Assembly: GCF_005869875.1 (NCBI RefSeq)
Contig: NZ_VAWG01000002.1
Location: forward strand, 124,001 to 188,000
DNA length: 64,000 nucleotides
Direction of reading: 5' to 3'
Origin: Paenibacillus pinistramenti
Lineage (GTDB): Bacteria; Bacillota; Bacilli; Paenibacillales; Paenibacillaceae
Part shown: piece by piece, positions 45,911 to 53,871 of the stretch
Position numbering within the stretch: the first letter of the stretch is position 1
Layout of the letters: every line of letters begins with the position of its first letter
Translations under genes and position numbers: made by a program
The notes under the pieces: model-generated
The model's input: only the letters and a program-made list of their open reading frames with translations
What the model was told of the DNA's origin: nothing
Databases searched by the model: none

Positions 45911-45916
45911 TATAAT
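45911..45916 (+). promoter_or_regulatory. -10 element of the phosphatase gene
   Basis: A perfect TATAAT 57 bp upstream of the phosphatase start. The -35 region is weak (TTAACC at a 20-bp spacing). Confidence 0.5.
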
Positions 45917-45932
45917 TTTAGTTGTACTCAAG

Positions 45933-45942
45933 TTGTATACAA
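45933..45942. promoter_or_regulatory. GntR-type operator
   Basis: The 10-bp palindrome TTGTATACAA is the core of known GntR-family operators such as that of B. subtilis gnt. It lies just downstream of the -10 of the phosphatase promoter, so binding would block transcription. The divergent GntR gene is the probable source of the repressor. Confidence 0.6.
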
Positions 45943-45972
45943 ATAGAATCCTAAGTCGGAGGTCCATCATTT

Positions 45973-47106
45973 ATGTTGAAAAAAGCCATTCTGCTCACCG
46001 CCGCCGCTGCGGCGATCGGCAGCCCTCTTTCCAGCTATGCAGCTGCAGGAAGTTCCGCTTCTTCTTCAAGCGTTCAGTCGGCAGCCTTGAAGCATGCCAG
46101 CTTCACAGATGCCAGCGTGGTCCGCAGCAGCAGCGGTACACTTGTTATTAAGTGGTCGGCGAGTCACGATCTTGGCGCTGCCAAGGTCTACTGGAGCACC
46201 CAGCCGGACGGAGGCTGGACCGAGCTTGCGAAGACCTACAGCCGGTTTAACGGATTTGTGGCCCAGGATCCGGAGCCGGGCAGCCGCGTATATTTTATGA
46301 TCAAGGGAGGCGACGGCTCGACGGTCGTAACGGCGGAACGCAAGCTGCCGCTTAAAGGGGCAACCAACTTCCGCGATCTCGGAGGATACAAGACAACGGA
46401 CGGCCAATCCGTCAAATGGGGCAAGCTGTTCCGTTCCGACGAGCTTGCCGGGTTGACCGAAGAAGACAAAGCCTATTTGCAATCGGCGGGACTGAAGACG
46501 GTCGTCGACTACCGGACGGACAGCGAAGCCGAGGCCAAACCTGATCCTACTATTGCAGGAGTTACCAACTTACATATTCCAGCCTTCAAAGATACGGGAA
46601 GCGGAACGGATCTTACGTCCTTGCTGAGCAGCGGCGGCCTGGATCAGCTTGGCGAACCAGGAGAAATGCTGGAGGATGCCAACCGCCAGATGGTGCAGTC
46701 CCCAGAGGCTTTTAAAGAAATGTTTGATCTGCTTCTGGATCCTGATACAGCCGGACTTGTGCAGCACTGCACGGCAGGCAAAGACCGGACAGGATTTGGA
46801 TCGGCGCTCGTTCTGCTGGCGCTGGGTGTGCCCAAAGAGACCGTCGTCGATGACTTTATGCTCAGCAACGTCTACAGGGAAGCCTATAACCAAGCTGCTC
46901 TTGACAGTGTCGTGAAGCAAATGAACCTCACTGATGAGAAGACGATCGAGGTCTTTAAAGCACTTATGGAAGTGCGCAAGGAATATATTGAGGCTGCTTT
47001 TAACGAAATGGAGAAGTCATACGGGTCTATCGATTCCTTCCTGGAGAAAGGGATTGGCCTGACGAAGGAGAAACGCGACCAGCTGAAGAAGCTGTATCTG
47101 AATTAA
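45973..47106 (+). CDS. Secreted tyrosine/dual-specificity phosphatase (Tyr_phosphatase_3)
   Basis: A 377-residue exported enzyme. The signal peptide ends near SSYAAAG. Residues ~42-125 look like a fibronectin-like beta domain. The phosphatase domain (~128-377) begins ATNFRDLGGYKTTDGQ and has the P-loop VQHCTAGKDRTGFG (C-x5-R). This class includes LipA of Listeria and acts on phosphotyrosine or phosphoinositides, so an extracellular or wall-associated target is likely. GGAGG is ten bases before the ATG. It is a single-gene unit that ends at a perfect palindrome. Confidence 0.9.
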   Translation: MLKKAILLTAAAAAIGSPLSSYAAAGSSASSSSVQSAALKHASFTDASVVRSSSGTLVIKWSASHDLGAAKVYWSTQPDGGWTELAKTYSRFNGFVAQDPEPGSRVYFMIKGGDGSTVVTAERKLPLKGATNFRDLGGYKTTDGQSVKWGKLFRSDELAGLTEEDKAYLQSAGLKTVVDYRTDSEAEAKPDPTIAGVTNLHIPAFKDTGSGTDLTSLLSSGGLDQLGEPGEMLEDANRQMVQSPEAFKEMFDLLLDPDTAGLVQHCTAGKDRTGFGSALVLLALGVPKETVVDDFMLSNVYREAYNQAALDSVVKQMNLTDEKTIEVFKALMEVRKEYIEAAFNEMEKSYGSIDSFLEKGIGLTKEKRDQLKKLYLN

Positions 47107-47150
47107 GTGACTTGTGGGGTCAGATAGAACTAATATCAGGTCAATCAGAA

Positions 47151-47172
47151 GCAGGCTGCCGCGGCAGCCTGC
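47151..47172. terminator. 22-bp palindrome between convergent genes
   Basis: A perfect GC-rich palindrome centred on CCGCGG, with arms GCAGGCTGCCG and CGGCAGCCTGC. It separates the phosphatase gene from the end of the sigma-factor operon. T runs are short. Confidence 0.65.
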
Positions 47173-47240
47173 TTATTACTGTGGATGGAGCCTTGTTCTC
47201 TCAAAAAAGCCCAAACGCTCAAGAGGAAATCCAATGCTTG

Positions 47241-48062
47241 TCATGCCCTTTTCCGCCGTCCAAATGCCCACTGCACGAAACCGCCTAAGGAGTACAGCAT
47301 AAGCAGGAACAGTAGGATCCCCCCTATAATGGGGACATTAGCAAGTGCCGCCAGAAGTACAGCGCCAGCGATGAGCCGAATCCACTCATTTGCAATCCAT
47401 TTCTCTCGGAAGAGACCGCCGGCTAGATAGCTCATGGAGGTTAAGCCGCAAATTAAGGCGGCCAGCAGAAGAAAGAGAACTACGATTAACAAGGGGATGC
47501 CGAATATAGATATGATGCAGAGCAAACTAAAGGCTGCCAGAACAACTGTGCTGACCGCTCCCAGATAAATATTTTTCCTCCAGGAGGTCTCCTCACTCTT
47601 CACCAGCCACTTTGCCGCTTTGTTTCGGCCAATCAGCCTTACCAGTACCGGAAGCAGAATCAATAATAAGCTGCCGCACAGCTGGATCACCCATAAGCCC
47701 GCAATCATGCCGCCTCCAATCAGGAGGCTGGTTTGCGTCCCGGTATCTAATGCAAAGTTATAAATTTCATCCGAGGCGGATGCACCGGGTTCCTGCTCCA
47801 CCCGGCCGCCAATAACAACTACAGCGCCATCAACGCGTGAAGCTGCTCGAAGATGGAGATTGCCATTAATGACCACAAGGACGCCGGTAATATGCCCCTT
47901 GATGTCTGCATCTCCGCCTATGACATAAACATTTTCGGCAGTCTGTCCTGCTGGTACTTCTGTCTTTGAATGTTCAAACAAACTTTTGGCTGATGCGCTT
48001 TGGGGTAGCAGAAACAGCAGCATGGAAGCCAGCAGCCCGATCCAAACGATGAATGACTTCAT
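47241..48062 (-). CDS. Membrane protein with bactofilin-like extracellular domain
   Basis: A ~273-residue protein. A signal peptide (ends QSASA) leads to an ~80-residue beta-helical segment rich in short Val/Gly turns (NVYVIGGDADIKGHITGVLV, VDGAVVVIGGRVEQ) resembling polymer-forming bactofilins, then four to five membrane helices. The ATG at 48062 shares one base with the anti-sigma stop (TGATG) and has GGAG seven bases before it. It is last in the sigma/anti-sigma operon. Its function is unknown to me; a membrane-organising or sensing role fits the context. Confidence 0.75.
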   Translation of the reverse strand: MKSFIVWIGLLASMLLFLLPQSASAKSLFEHSKTEVPAGQTAENVYVIGGDADIKGHITGVLVVINGNLHLRAASRVDGAVVVIGGRVEQEPGASASDEIYNFALDTGTQTSLLIGGGMIAGLWVIQLCGSLLLILLPVLVRLIGRNKAAKWLVKSEETSWRKNIYLGAVSTVVLAAFSLLCIISIFGIPLLIVVLFLLLAALICGLTSMSYLAGGLFREKWIANEWIRLIAGAVLLAALANVPIIGGILLFLLMLYSLGGFVQWAFGRRKRA

Positions 48063-48562
48063 CACCAGTCTCCTCTCATTTCCGAACCGGCCGCAGCGTG
48101 CAGTAACCGGCGTAGCATGAATAGCGATCCCAAAATAATGGCCAGCAAGAGAATCATAGAGGAGACTGCAATAACAGGCATATCATTCAGTGCTTGAGAT
48201 AACGTATATAACAGCGCTCTTCCGACAACCCAACCTCTTTGCAGAATATGAATAAGGATTGGCCCCACTGAAATGGCGAGCAGGATCAAGATCATGCCGG
48301 CAATGGACGGGATCAGTATTCCTAACTTTTCAATTCCTTTTCTCGTATTCGCTGCTGCAACCGCCTGCATAATCTTCGTTTCAAGATGGTCTGGTTCGGA
48401 TAAACTGAACATCTCCATGGAGAAAGCAAGCTGAAGCTCTTTCATTTCCTCCAGCAGCGATCTGCAGGAAGGACAAATCTGAAGGTGCTTCTCTACCAGC
48501 AGACGTTCTCCAGGGTTCAATTCTCCGTCAAGGTAGGCCGACAATTGTTCTTCTGGATGCAT
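48062..48562 (-). CDS. Anti-sigma factor with zinc-binding ZAS domain
   Basis: A 166-residue membrane protein. The N-terminal cytoplasmic zf-HC2/ZAS domain has the H-x3-C-x2-C motif in HLQICPSC and should hold the ECF sigma factor. Two hydrophobic helices follow (~85-107 and ~125-150), with a basic C-terminus. It starts four bp after the sigma gene and overlaps the next gene, so the three are translated together. Confidence 0.88.
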   Translation of the reverse strand: MHPEEQLSAYLDGELNPGERLLVEKHLQICPSCRSLLEEMKELQLAFSMEMFSLSEPDHLETKIMQAVAAANTRKGIEKLGILIPSIAGMILILLAISVGPILIHILQRGWVVGRALLYTLSQALNDMPVIAVSSMILLLAIILGSLFMLRRLLHAAAGSEMRGDW

Positions 48563-48566
48563 ATCC

Positions 48567-49103
48567 TCATCTCTCCCCTTTGTTCCAGATTTTTCGAAGC
48601 GACATTCGAGCCGAAAATAAACGGGACTTCACCGTTCCCATCGGAATTCCTGTCAGCTCTGCGATTTCTTCATAGCGGAAGCCCTGCACATCATGCAGCA
48701 GCAGGATCTCTCGGTGGTCAACGGACAGTTGGGTTAACGCTTCTTGCATCGAGAGCCTGAGAACGGGATCGGGAGACAACAGATCGGGAAGCCTCTCATC
48801 CGGCATGTCATCTGTTTCTACCTGTTTGGCCCGCTGCTTGAGCTTGTCTTTGCACAAATTAGAAGTAATGCGCATGAGCCAGCTATAGAAAGCATAAGCA
48901 TCCTCCAGCTTCCCGATGGCCTGATAGACCTTCACAAATATGTCCTGCGCTGCGTCCTCCGCCTCTCCCCGATCTCCCAGCATACCCAAGGCATGGCGAT
49001 AAACGGGCCCTTTGAAGCGGTTCACAAGCTGTCCAAAGGCTGTCTGATCCCCTTGCCTTGCCCGCATAATGACTTGTCTTAGCTGCTCATCTACCACCTT
49101 CAT
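48567..49103 (-). CDS. ECF sigma factor (SigW-like)
   Basis: A 178-residue RNA polymerase sigma factor of the extracytoplasmic-function group. Region 2 is AFGQLVNRFKGPVYRHALGM with EDAAQDIFVKVYQAI, and region 4 is LSVDHREILLLHDVQGFRYE followed by LTGIPMGTVKSRLFSARMSL. SigW and related factors answer cell-wall stress. It lies ten bp after the DedA-PAP2 fusion gene and four bp before its anti-sigma factor. I could not find a clear ECF-type promoter upstream of the cluster. Confidence 0.92.
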   Translation of the reverse strand: MKVVDEQLRQVIMRARQGDQTAFGQLVNRFKGPVYRHALGMLGDRGEAEDAAQDIFVKVYQAIGKLEDAYAFYSWLMRITSNLCKDKLKQRAKQVETDDMPDERLPDLLSPDPVLRLSMQEALTQLSVDHREILLLHDVQGFRYEEIAELTGIPMGTVKSRLFSARMSLRKIWNKGER

Positions 49104-49113
49104 TCAACTCCAA

Positions 49114-50406
49114 CTAAACAGATACTCGTACCATTCGAAATTTCCGCAGAATCTCCAGCAGCATAATATGAAGGCTGAGCCATACGGCTCCAAATACATA
49201 TCCTGCAGCAACATCGCTTGGATACTGGACTCCCTCATATACCCGGCTGATCCCGAGTCCCAGGCAGATAAGAGGCACACCCAAACTGGCAGCGATTCGG
49301 ATAAAGGGGTTCTTATAATATCTCACCAGCAGGAAGGAAGAGAAGCCATAGATCGTGAGGGAATTGAGCGTATCCTCGCTTGGAAAAGTGTTGAGCAGCT
49401 GCACGCCGGCTGTTATAGGCCCGGGACGGTGAAAGAGGAAACGCAGGAGCTGATCCATCCATACTCCCCCCAAAGCAACCCACACCAGAAAGCTTAAATC
49501 CAGCCTCCTCTCCCTGCTGTGCCGGATAATCCAGATGGCTGCGAAACCAAGAATAGAGGTATAAAGAAGCGGACTTCCGAGCTTTCCCAGCAGCTGTATC
49601 AACATGTGCCCCTCTCGGCTAAAGATGTTAACCACCAAATAAGAGGCAATTTCATCAAACTGACCGAATTCCTGGGCCAGAAAGTCTTGAATAACACCGA
49701 GCATCAGCGAGAAGCTCAGCACAAACACGGAGAAGGCCGCCAGCATCAGCAGCCGTACTTTGCCGAAAGAATTGTACCTTCGAACCCCCTGTTTAAGAAG
49801 ATTCATAATGAATCCAATGACTCTTACTTTATATTTCCGGTAGCAGTAGATCACTATAGTCAGCAAGGCAGATGCAATTCCAAAAATAACCATATACCGG
49901 TTAACGGTTGAATGGTATTGCTCCCATTTCGGGCCAAGCACTTTGCCCAGGGAAATGAACAAGCCCACCCAAAAGACGGCGCCTGTGTATGCAAACAGGA
50001 CATAACGGCGGAACGGCATGCGTGTAACACCGCAAAAGTACCCCGTTATATGCCGCACTCCAGGAATAAAATAAGCGATAAACAAGAGCTTGTCCCCATA
50101 TTTTTCAAACCACCGGGTCATATGCCCCATCCGTTCTTCGGTCAGGTGAACTTTTGGGCCATGCCGTTCAATGAACGGCCTCCCCAGACGGCGTCCGATC
50201 CAATAGGAAAGGGTAACTCCGGTCAAAACTCCTGCTCCCGCTGACAGGATACTGCTCAACCAGCCCAATTTCTCCTCATAAACGAACAGCCCGATATAGC
50301 TCATCATCATTTCGCCCGGCAGGGGCAGAGCCAGCATTTCCAGGCAAAGGAACAAGAAAATCAGCCCGTGCCCGTAGTGCTCAAGCAAGTTTGTTAATAA
50401 ATCCAA
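49114..50406 (-). CDS. DedA-PAP2 fusion with degenerate phosphatase motifs
   Basis: A 430-residue membrane protein. The N-terminal ~200 residues are a DedA/SNARE-associated domain (LPLPGEMMM, FIPGVRHITGYFCGVTRMPF), a family that flips undecaprenyl phosphate. The C-terminal ~200 residues have the PAP2 layout, but all three motifs are altered: FHRPGP in place of the usual RP pair, PSED in place of PSGH, and SRVYEGVQYPSD with Gln in place of the catalytic His. Phosphatase activity is therefore unlikely. The start is TTG, eight bases after GGAGG. It is probably co-transcribed with the ECF sigma factor ten bp downstream. Confidence 0.85.
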   Translation of the reverse strand: MDLLTNLLEHYGHGLIFLFLCLEMLALPLPGEMMMSYIGLFVYEEKLGWLSSILSAGAGVLTGVTLSYWIGRRLGRPFIERHGPKVHLTEERMGHMTRWFEKYGDKLLFIAYFIPGVRHITGYFCGVTRMPFRRYVLFAYTGAVFWVGLFISLGKVLGPKWEQYHSTVNRYMVIFGIASALLTIVIYCYRKYKVRVIGFIMNLLKQGVRRYNSFGKVRLLMLAAFSVFVLSFSLMLGVIQDFLAQEFGQFDEIASYLVVNIFSREGHMLIQLLGKLGSPLLYTSILGFAAIWIIRHSRERRLDLSFLVWVALGGVWMDQLLRFLFHRPGPITAGVQLLNTFPSEDTLNSLTIYGFSSFLLVRYYKNPFIRIAASLGVPLICLGLGISRVYEGVQYPSDVAAGYVFGAVWLSLHIMLLEILRKFRMVRVSV

Positions 50407-50418
50407 GTTCCCCGCCTC

Positions 50419-50577
50419 CTACTTTGCCTGGTACAGATAGATTTTCCAAGCGGATTGTGAATCATTAAAGCTCTTCAGAAGATGGAGTCGGTCCTCCTCT
50501 GCATGATTGACAGGTACGGCTGAAAGGATATATTGCCCTCCCATCGCCTTAAACGCATCAATAGTCAGCTGCAAGCC
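50419..50577 (-). pseudogene. C-terminal remnant of a lost membrane-protein gene
   Basis: An open frame reading leftward gives 52 residues that look coding: TIDAFKAMGGQYILSAVPVN, then ...LHLLKSFNDSQSAWKIYLYQAK and a stop. It has no start and runs into the 3' end of the YuiD-like gene. It resembles the C-terminus of large YkoS/DUF6044-type membrane proteins, from memory only. The ribosome-binding site of the DedA-PAP2 gene overlaps its end. Confidence 0.6.
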
Positions 50578-51010
50578 CGTAATGAAGAAGAAGGCTGATT
50601 AAGATTCCGAAACAGGCGCCGGCAAACACCTCGCTCGGCCGGTGACCGAGCAGCTCTTTAAGCTTATGTTGTCCCTGAAACGGATGATTAGGAAATGTGC
50701 TTGCCAATTGATTAAGAAGGGATGCATGCATTCCGGCATGCCGCCGGATGCCAGCCGCGTCGAACATCGTGATGGCGCTGACTATGGCTGCTATGGCAAA
50801 ACTGCTGGAATCGAATCCATTTCGGAGCCCGACAGCCGTAGCAAGTGAAGTTACTGCTGCAGAATGAGAGCTGGGCATCCCTCCGGTGCTAAACCCCAAG
50901 CCGACATTCCATGTACGATGAGTGATGAGATAAATCGGAACCTTGATGATCTGAGCCGTGACAATGGCACACAATGCAGCAATAAGCGGAAAATTATGCA
51001 GAAGTTCCAT
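50558..51010 (-). CDS. YuiD-like divergent PAP2 family membrane protein (DUF212)
   Basis: A 150-residue integral membrane protein of the DUF212/YuiD group, distantly related to PAP2 phosphatases. It has GLGFSTGGMPSSHSAAVTSL and a C-terminal LGHRPSEVFAGACFGIL. The likely substrate is a lipid-linked phosphate, but activity is not established for the family. The ATG at 51010 has AAGGAA eight bases upstream. It lies 64 bp after the PAP2 phosphatase gene on one strand. Confidence 0.87.
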   Translation of the reverse strand: MELLHNFPLIAALCAIVTAQIIKVPIYLITHRTWNVGLGFSTGGMPSSHSAAVTSLATAVGLRNGFDSSSFAIAAIVSAITMFDAAGIRRHAGMHASLLNQLASTFPNHPFQGQHKLKELLGHRPSEVFAGACFGILISLLLHYGLAADY

Positions 51011-51074
51011 ATCCGAATTTCCTTTCTGAATCACGTTAATTAGAAGTTAAAATACCTATTTAATATGCTGCCAT

Positions 51075-51662
51075 TTAACGCCAAATATGCCCCACTTTAT
51101 GCTCAAGTCTTTCGTATTGATTAATTCCCCGGGATACCGCACTTTGAATAAAAGGAAGCTTTGAGAACAGGAAGTGCGAGGCAATTGCACACAAAATGCC
51201 CAGCAAGGCACCGCTGATCACGTCAAGAGGATAATGGACACCTGTCCAAATCCGCGATACGGCTATTCCCGAAGCGAGCAGCAGCCAAAGCCAGCCTTCT
51301 CTGCGCTTGCTGCACCAGATGGCAGCTGCCACGGCAAAGGCTGCGGTCGCATGGTCGCTTGGGAAGGAGGCATTTGCCGCATGCGCAATAAGCTGATGGA
51401 CATGATGCTGGACAAATGGGCGGTCCCGGTAATCCAGGCGGCCAATTACAGAAGCTATACCTAATGCTGCGCAGGCGGCTATCAGCAGTTCAACTACCAT
51501 TTGCCGGCTTCTCGCAGAACGTACAAACCAATAGAAAATGACACCGATAAAAAAGACATATTCCCCGTCTTTAGCCAAAAACGTCATCAGGTTATCCCAG
51601 AAAGGATAATGCCCGGCCAAATTGTTAATCCATTCAAACATACGATAATCGAAGTTCATCAT
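51075..51662 (-). CDS. PAP2 phosphatase, undecaprenyl-diphosphatase-like (BcrC type)
   Basis: A 195-residue membrane phosphatase with five to six helices. The catalytic motifs are intact: RLDYRDRPFV, FPSDHATAAFAVAAAIW, and SRIWTGVHYPLDV with both histidines. BcrC-type enzymes remove a phosphate from undecaprenyl diphosphate to renew the lipid carrier and give bacitracin tolerance. The start is one of two consecutive ATGs with AAGGAG 12 bases upstream. It heads the envelope cluster. Confidence 0.88.
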   Translation of the reverse strand: MMNFDYRMFEWINNLAGHYPFWDNLMTFLAKDGEYVFFIGVIFYWFVRSARSRQMVVELLIAACAALGIASVIGRLDYRDRPFVQHHVHQLIAHAANASFPSDHATAAFAVAAAIWCSKRREGWLWLLLASGIAVSRIWTGVHYPLDVISGALLGILCAIASHFLFSKLPFIQSAVSRGINQYERLEHKVGHIWR

Positions 51663-51764
51663 GATGTTGTTACTCTCCTTATTATTTTGTAAATTATTTT
51701 GTAACTTAAAAGACTGCTATTCTATCTAAATTGTTCATCTATTATTCATTTAAAATTTTGCGCA

Positions 51765-51790
51765 TAAAAAAAAGCCCGGGTTCACGGGCT
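51765..51790 (-). terminator. Terminator of the GyrI-like pair
   Basis: Perfect 6-bp stem AGCCCG/CGGGCT with a 6-nt loop and eight T following on the minus strand. Confidence 0.8.
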
Positions 51791-51827
51791 GATCATAAGC
51801 AGGAAGTTTATTCCGTTTCCGTCTGCT

Positions 51828-52292
51828 TTAATATTCTCCTTTAATTACGAAGAAAGAACCGCGGATCGTGCCGGCCAGTTTGGACTTCTGCCTTGCAAAT
51901 TTGAACTTTCCTTCCAGCTCTGCCGGGACCTCCATCCCCTCCGACAGCTTAAAGCCTACGGCCCGCTTCTTCGGATCATCAATCGTATACATCACGTTGA
52001 CCGCAAGGCCGTCTTCATAGAAGATGTAGGCCATTTGGATATTTTCCACCTGAAAACGCGACGTTTCCAGCGGCTTGGCTGACAGCTCGATATTCCGTTC
52101 ATTTTTGAGAATCCGGTTCACGTAGTCAACGGTTTCCTGGCTTTCGCCGGCAGGTACAACCGTAAATTCATGCTTGTATTTGTTCATATTATAACGGGCT
52201 TCATTTGCGCGCAAGCCGGCAAGCGCCTCTGCTGCAGGTGAAGATTCCAGGCCGGCTGCAGATACCTCTTTATAATCAACAATATAACTCAT
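51828..52292 (-). CDS. Uncharacterised 154-residue soluble protein
   Basis: A protein I do not recognise. It begins SYIVDYKEVSAAGLESSPAA, has no signal or membrane segment, and appears mostly beta in its second half (ENIQMAYIFYEDGLAVNVMY; LAGTIRGSFFVIKGEY). The ATG at 52292 has GGAGGG eight bases upstream. It follows the GyrI-like gene by 24 bp in one operon, divergent from a WYL regulator, and ends at a strong terminator. Small-molecule binding together with its partner is a guess. Confidence 0.75.
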   Translation of the reverse strand: MSYIVDYKEVSAAGLESSPAAEALAGLRANEARYNMNKYKHEFTVVPAGESQETVDYVNRILKNERNIELSAKPLETSRFQVENIQMAYIFYEDGLAVNVMYTIDDPKKRAVGFKLSEGMEVPAELEGKFKFARQKSKLAGTIRGSFFVIKGEY

Positions 52293-52316
52293 GCTCTCAT
52301 CCCTCCTCTTCACAAG

Positions 52317-52796
52317 CTATCTTCTTACAACCGGAATCCACATCTCGCCGACAACGAGTCCGTCTCGCTGCCCCGTCTGCACCGCTGCATTCGGGCCGCC
52401 GACATAGGCGTAACTTGCGGCATCCGGCAGGGCTTGGCCAAAGGCCAGACCGGCAAGGGTGTTGCCCAGCTCCTCAAGCGAAGCCCCTTCCCCCTTAACA
52501 ACCAGGTACTCCCCTTCAGGAAATTGAATCATGCGGGTAGCCCCGGGTACAGCAGTCCCGGTCAGGACACCGGCGTAATGCATCATTTTGTTATTTACCG
52601 CTTCATTTACGGCGAAAATATAGTCATTTTCAGCAATGCTCTTCAAGGTGTCAAGTCTTCCGTCTTGTCTGACGGCCAGCCAAAAGTCCGCCTTCTCCTG
52701 ATTAATACCGGCATAGTCGGTATAATCGCTCTTTAGCTCCGTTCCAAATCCAAGTACCGTGAAGCTGTCTTTCTCTTCCAGGGTATATTCCGCCAT
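52317..52796 (-). CDS. GyrI-like/effector-binding domain protein
   Basis: A 159-residue protein with the GyrI-like (AraC effector-binding, SOUL-type) fold: YTLEEKDSFTVLGFGTELKS at the start, MIQFPEGEYLVVKGEGASLE in the middle, and VVGEMWIPVVRR at the end. Stand-alone members bind small, often cationic or aromatic molecules. GGAAGG is nine bases before the ATG. It heads a two-gene operon and is divergent from the WYL regulator across ~110 bp, so it is the likely regulated target. Confidence 0.82.
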   Translation of the reverse strand: MAEYTLEEKDSFTVLGFGTELKSDYTDYAGINQEKADFWLAVRQDGRLDTLKSIAENDYIFAVNEAVNNKMMHYAGVLTGTAVPGATRMIQFPEGEYLVVKGEGASLEELGNTLAGLAFGQALPDAASYAYVGGPNAAVQTGQRDGLVVGEMWIPVVRR

Positions 52797-52907
52797 GGTT
52801 CATAACCTTCCTTCATTCAGATTTCTCAAGTGATCTATCTTCTAAACTTGATTAAGTATATGATAGCTTTAAATCATGTCAAAAAATGAACCTGTTTAGG
52901 AGCGCCG

Positions 52908-53861
52908 ATGAAAAAAGTTGAACGGATCAATGTCATCATGCGGTATATCAACAACCGGGCCCGCTTTACTATTTCTGAAATTATGCGGGAATTCAATATC
53001 TCGCGTTCGACAGCGGTGAGGGATATCCGGGAAATTGAGGCTCTGGGGATGCCGCTTGTGGCTGAAGTGGGAAGGGATGGGGGATATTCGGTCATGCGCA
53101 ATTCCGTCCTTCCCGTCGTCCGCTTTACGGATAATGAGGTCAAGGCTCTGTTTATTGCCTTTATGGCTACCCGGAATCAGCAGCTCCCTTATTTGAAGAG
53201 CCGTCAGTCACTGGCTGAGAAGCTGCTGGGCCTCATTTCGGAGAATCAGCAGGAGGAGCTTTTCCTTCTGAATCAGCTCTTGATCTTTGAAGGAACCAAC
53301 CCGAGCAACCCCGACCTGCTTGATCTCTCCGACCTTCCCCACCCGATGTTGGAAAAACTGATCCAGCTCCTGCTTTCAGACCGCTGTCTGCTGATTACCT
53401 TTCAGGACGACGCGGGAATAACCGCATGTCCGATTTATCTGCTGCACCTGTACCGGGAGAAGAGCCTCTGGATGATCGAAGGCTTTGATCTGAATGAGGA
53501 CAAGAAGCGGCTCGTTGCTGTCGACACGCTCCTGGATGCTGCGCCTTTACCCGAGAAAGGCAGACTAACCAGAAAGAAGATTCTGGAGAAAATAAGCAGG
53601 CAGCAGCAAGTAAGCAACGTTGTCCTTGAGCTTGGTCCCAAAGCGATCGCCCAGTACAGAAAATATCACCCTTGGATGGTTACCATTTCCTACACTAATC
53701 CATACCAAACTACAGCCCTACTTCGGACTTTTGTCGATGTTAGCCAGGCTGAACAAGTAACAGAGCTTACCAATTGGCTGTTATTTCTCGGTGAGGACAT
53801 CAAGATCAAGGAAGCGCCGGAAGAAATTTTGGACGGCTTGCACGGCAGGTTAGGCAGATAG
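52908..53861 (+). CDS. WYL-domain transcriptional regulator (YafY/DeoR type)
   Basis: A 317-residue regulator with an N-terminal winged helix (FTISEIMREFNISRSTAVRDIREIEALGMP) followed by GRDGGYSV, and a C-terminal WYL ligand domain (ITACPIYLLHLYREKSLWMI) plus WCX-type tail. AGGAG is five bases upstream of the ATG. It is divergent from the GyrI-like operon, the typical layout for a regulator and its target. After the stop the DNA becomes repetitive and then polypyrimidine. Confidence 0.88.
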   Translation: MKKVERINVIMRYINNRARFTISEIMREFNISRSTAVRDIREIEALGMPLVAEVGRDGGYSVMRNSVLPVVRFTDNEVKALFIAFMATRNQQLPYLKSRQSLAEKLLGLISENQQEELFLLNQLLIFEGTNPSNPDLLDLSDLPHPMLEKLIQLLLSDRCLLITFQDDAGITACPIYLLHLYREKSLWMIEGFDLNEDKKRLVAVDTLLDAAPLPEKGRLTRKKILEKISRQQQVSNVVLELGPKAIAQYRKYHPWMVTISYTNPYQTTALLRTFVDVSQAEQVTELTNWLLFLGEDIKIKEAPEEILDGLHGRLGR

Positions 53862-53871
53862 CCGGGCTTGC

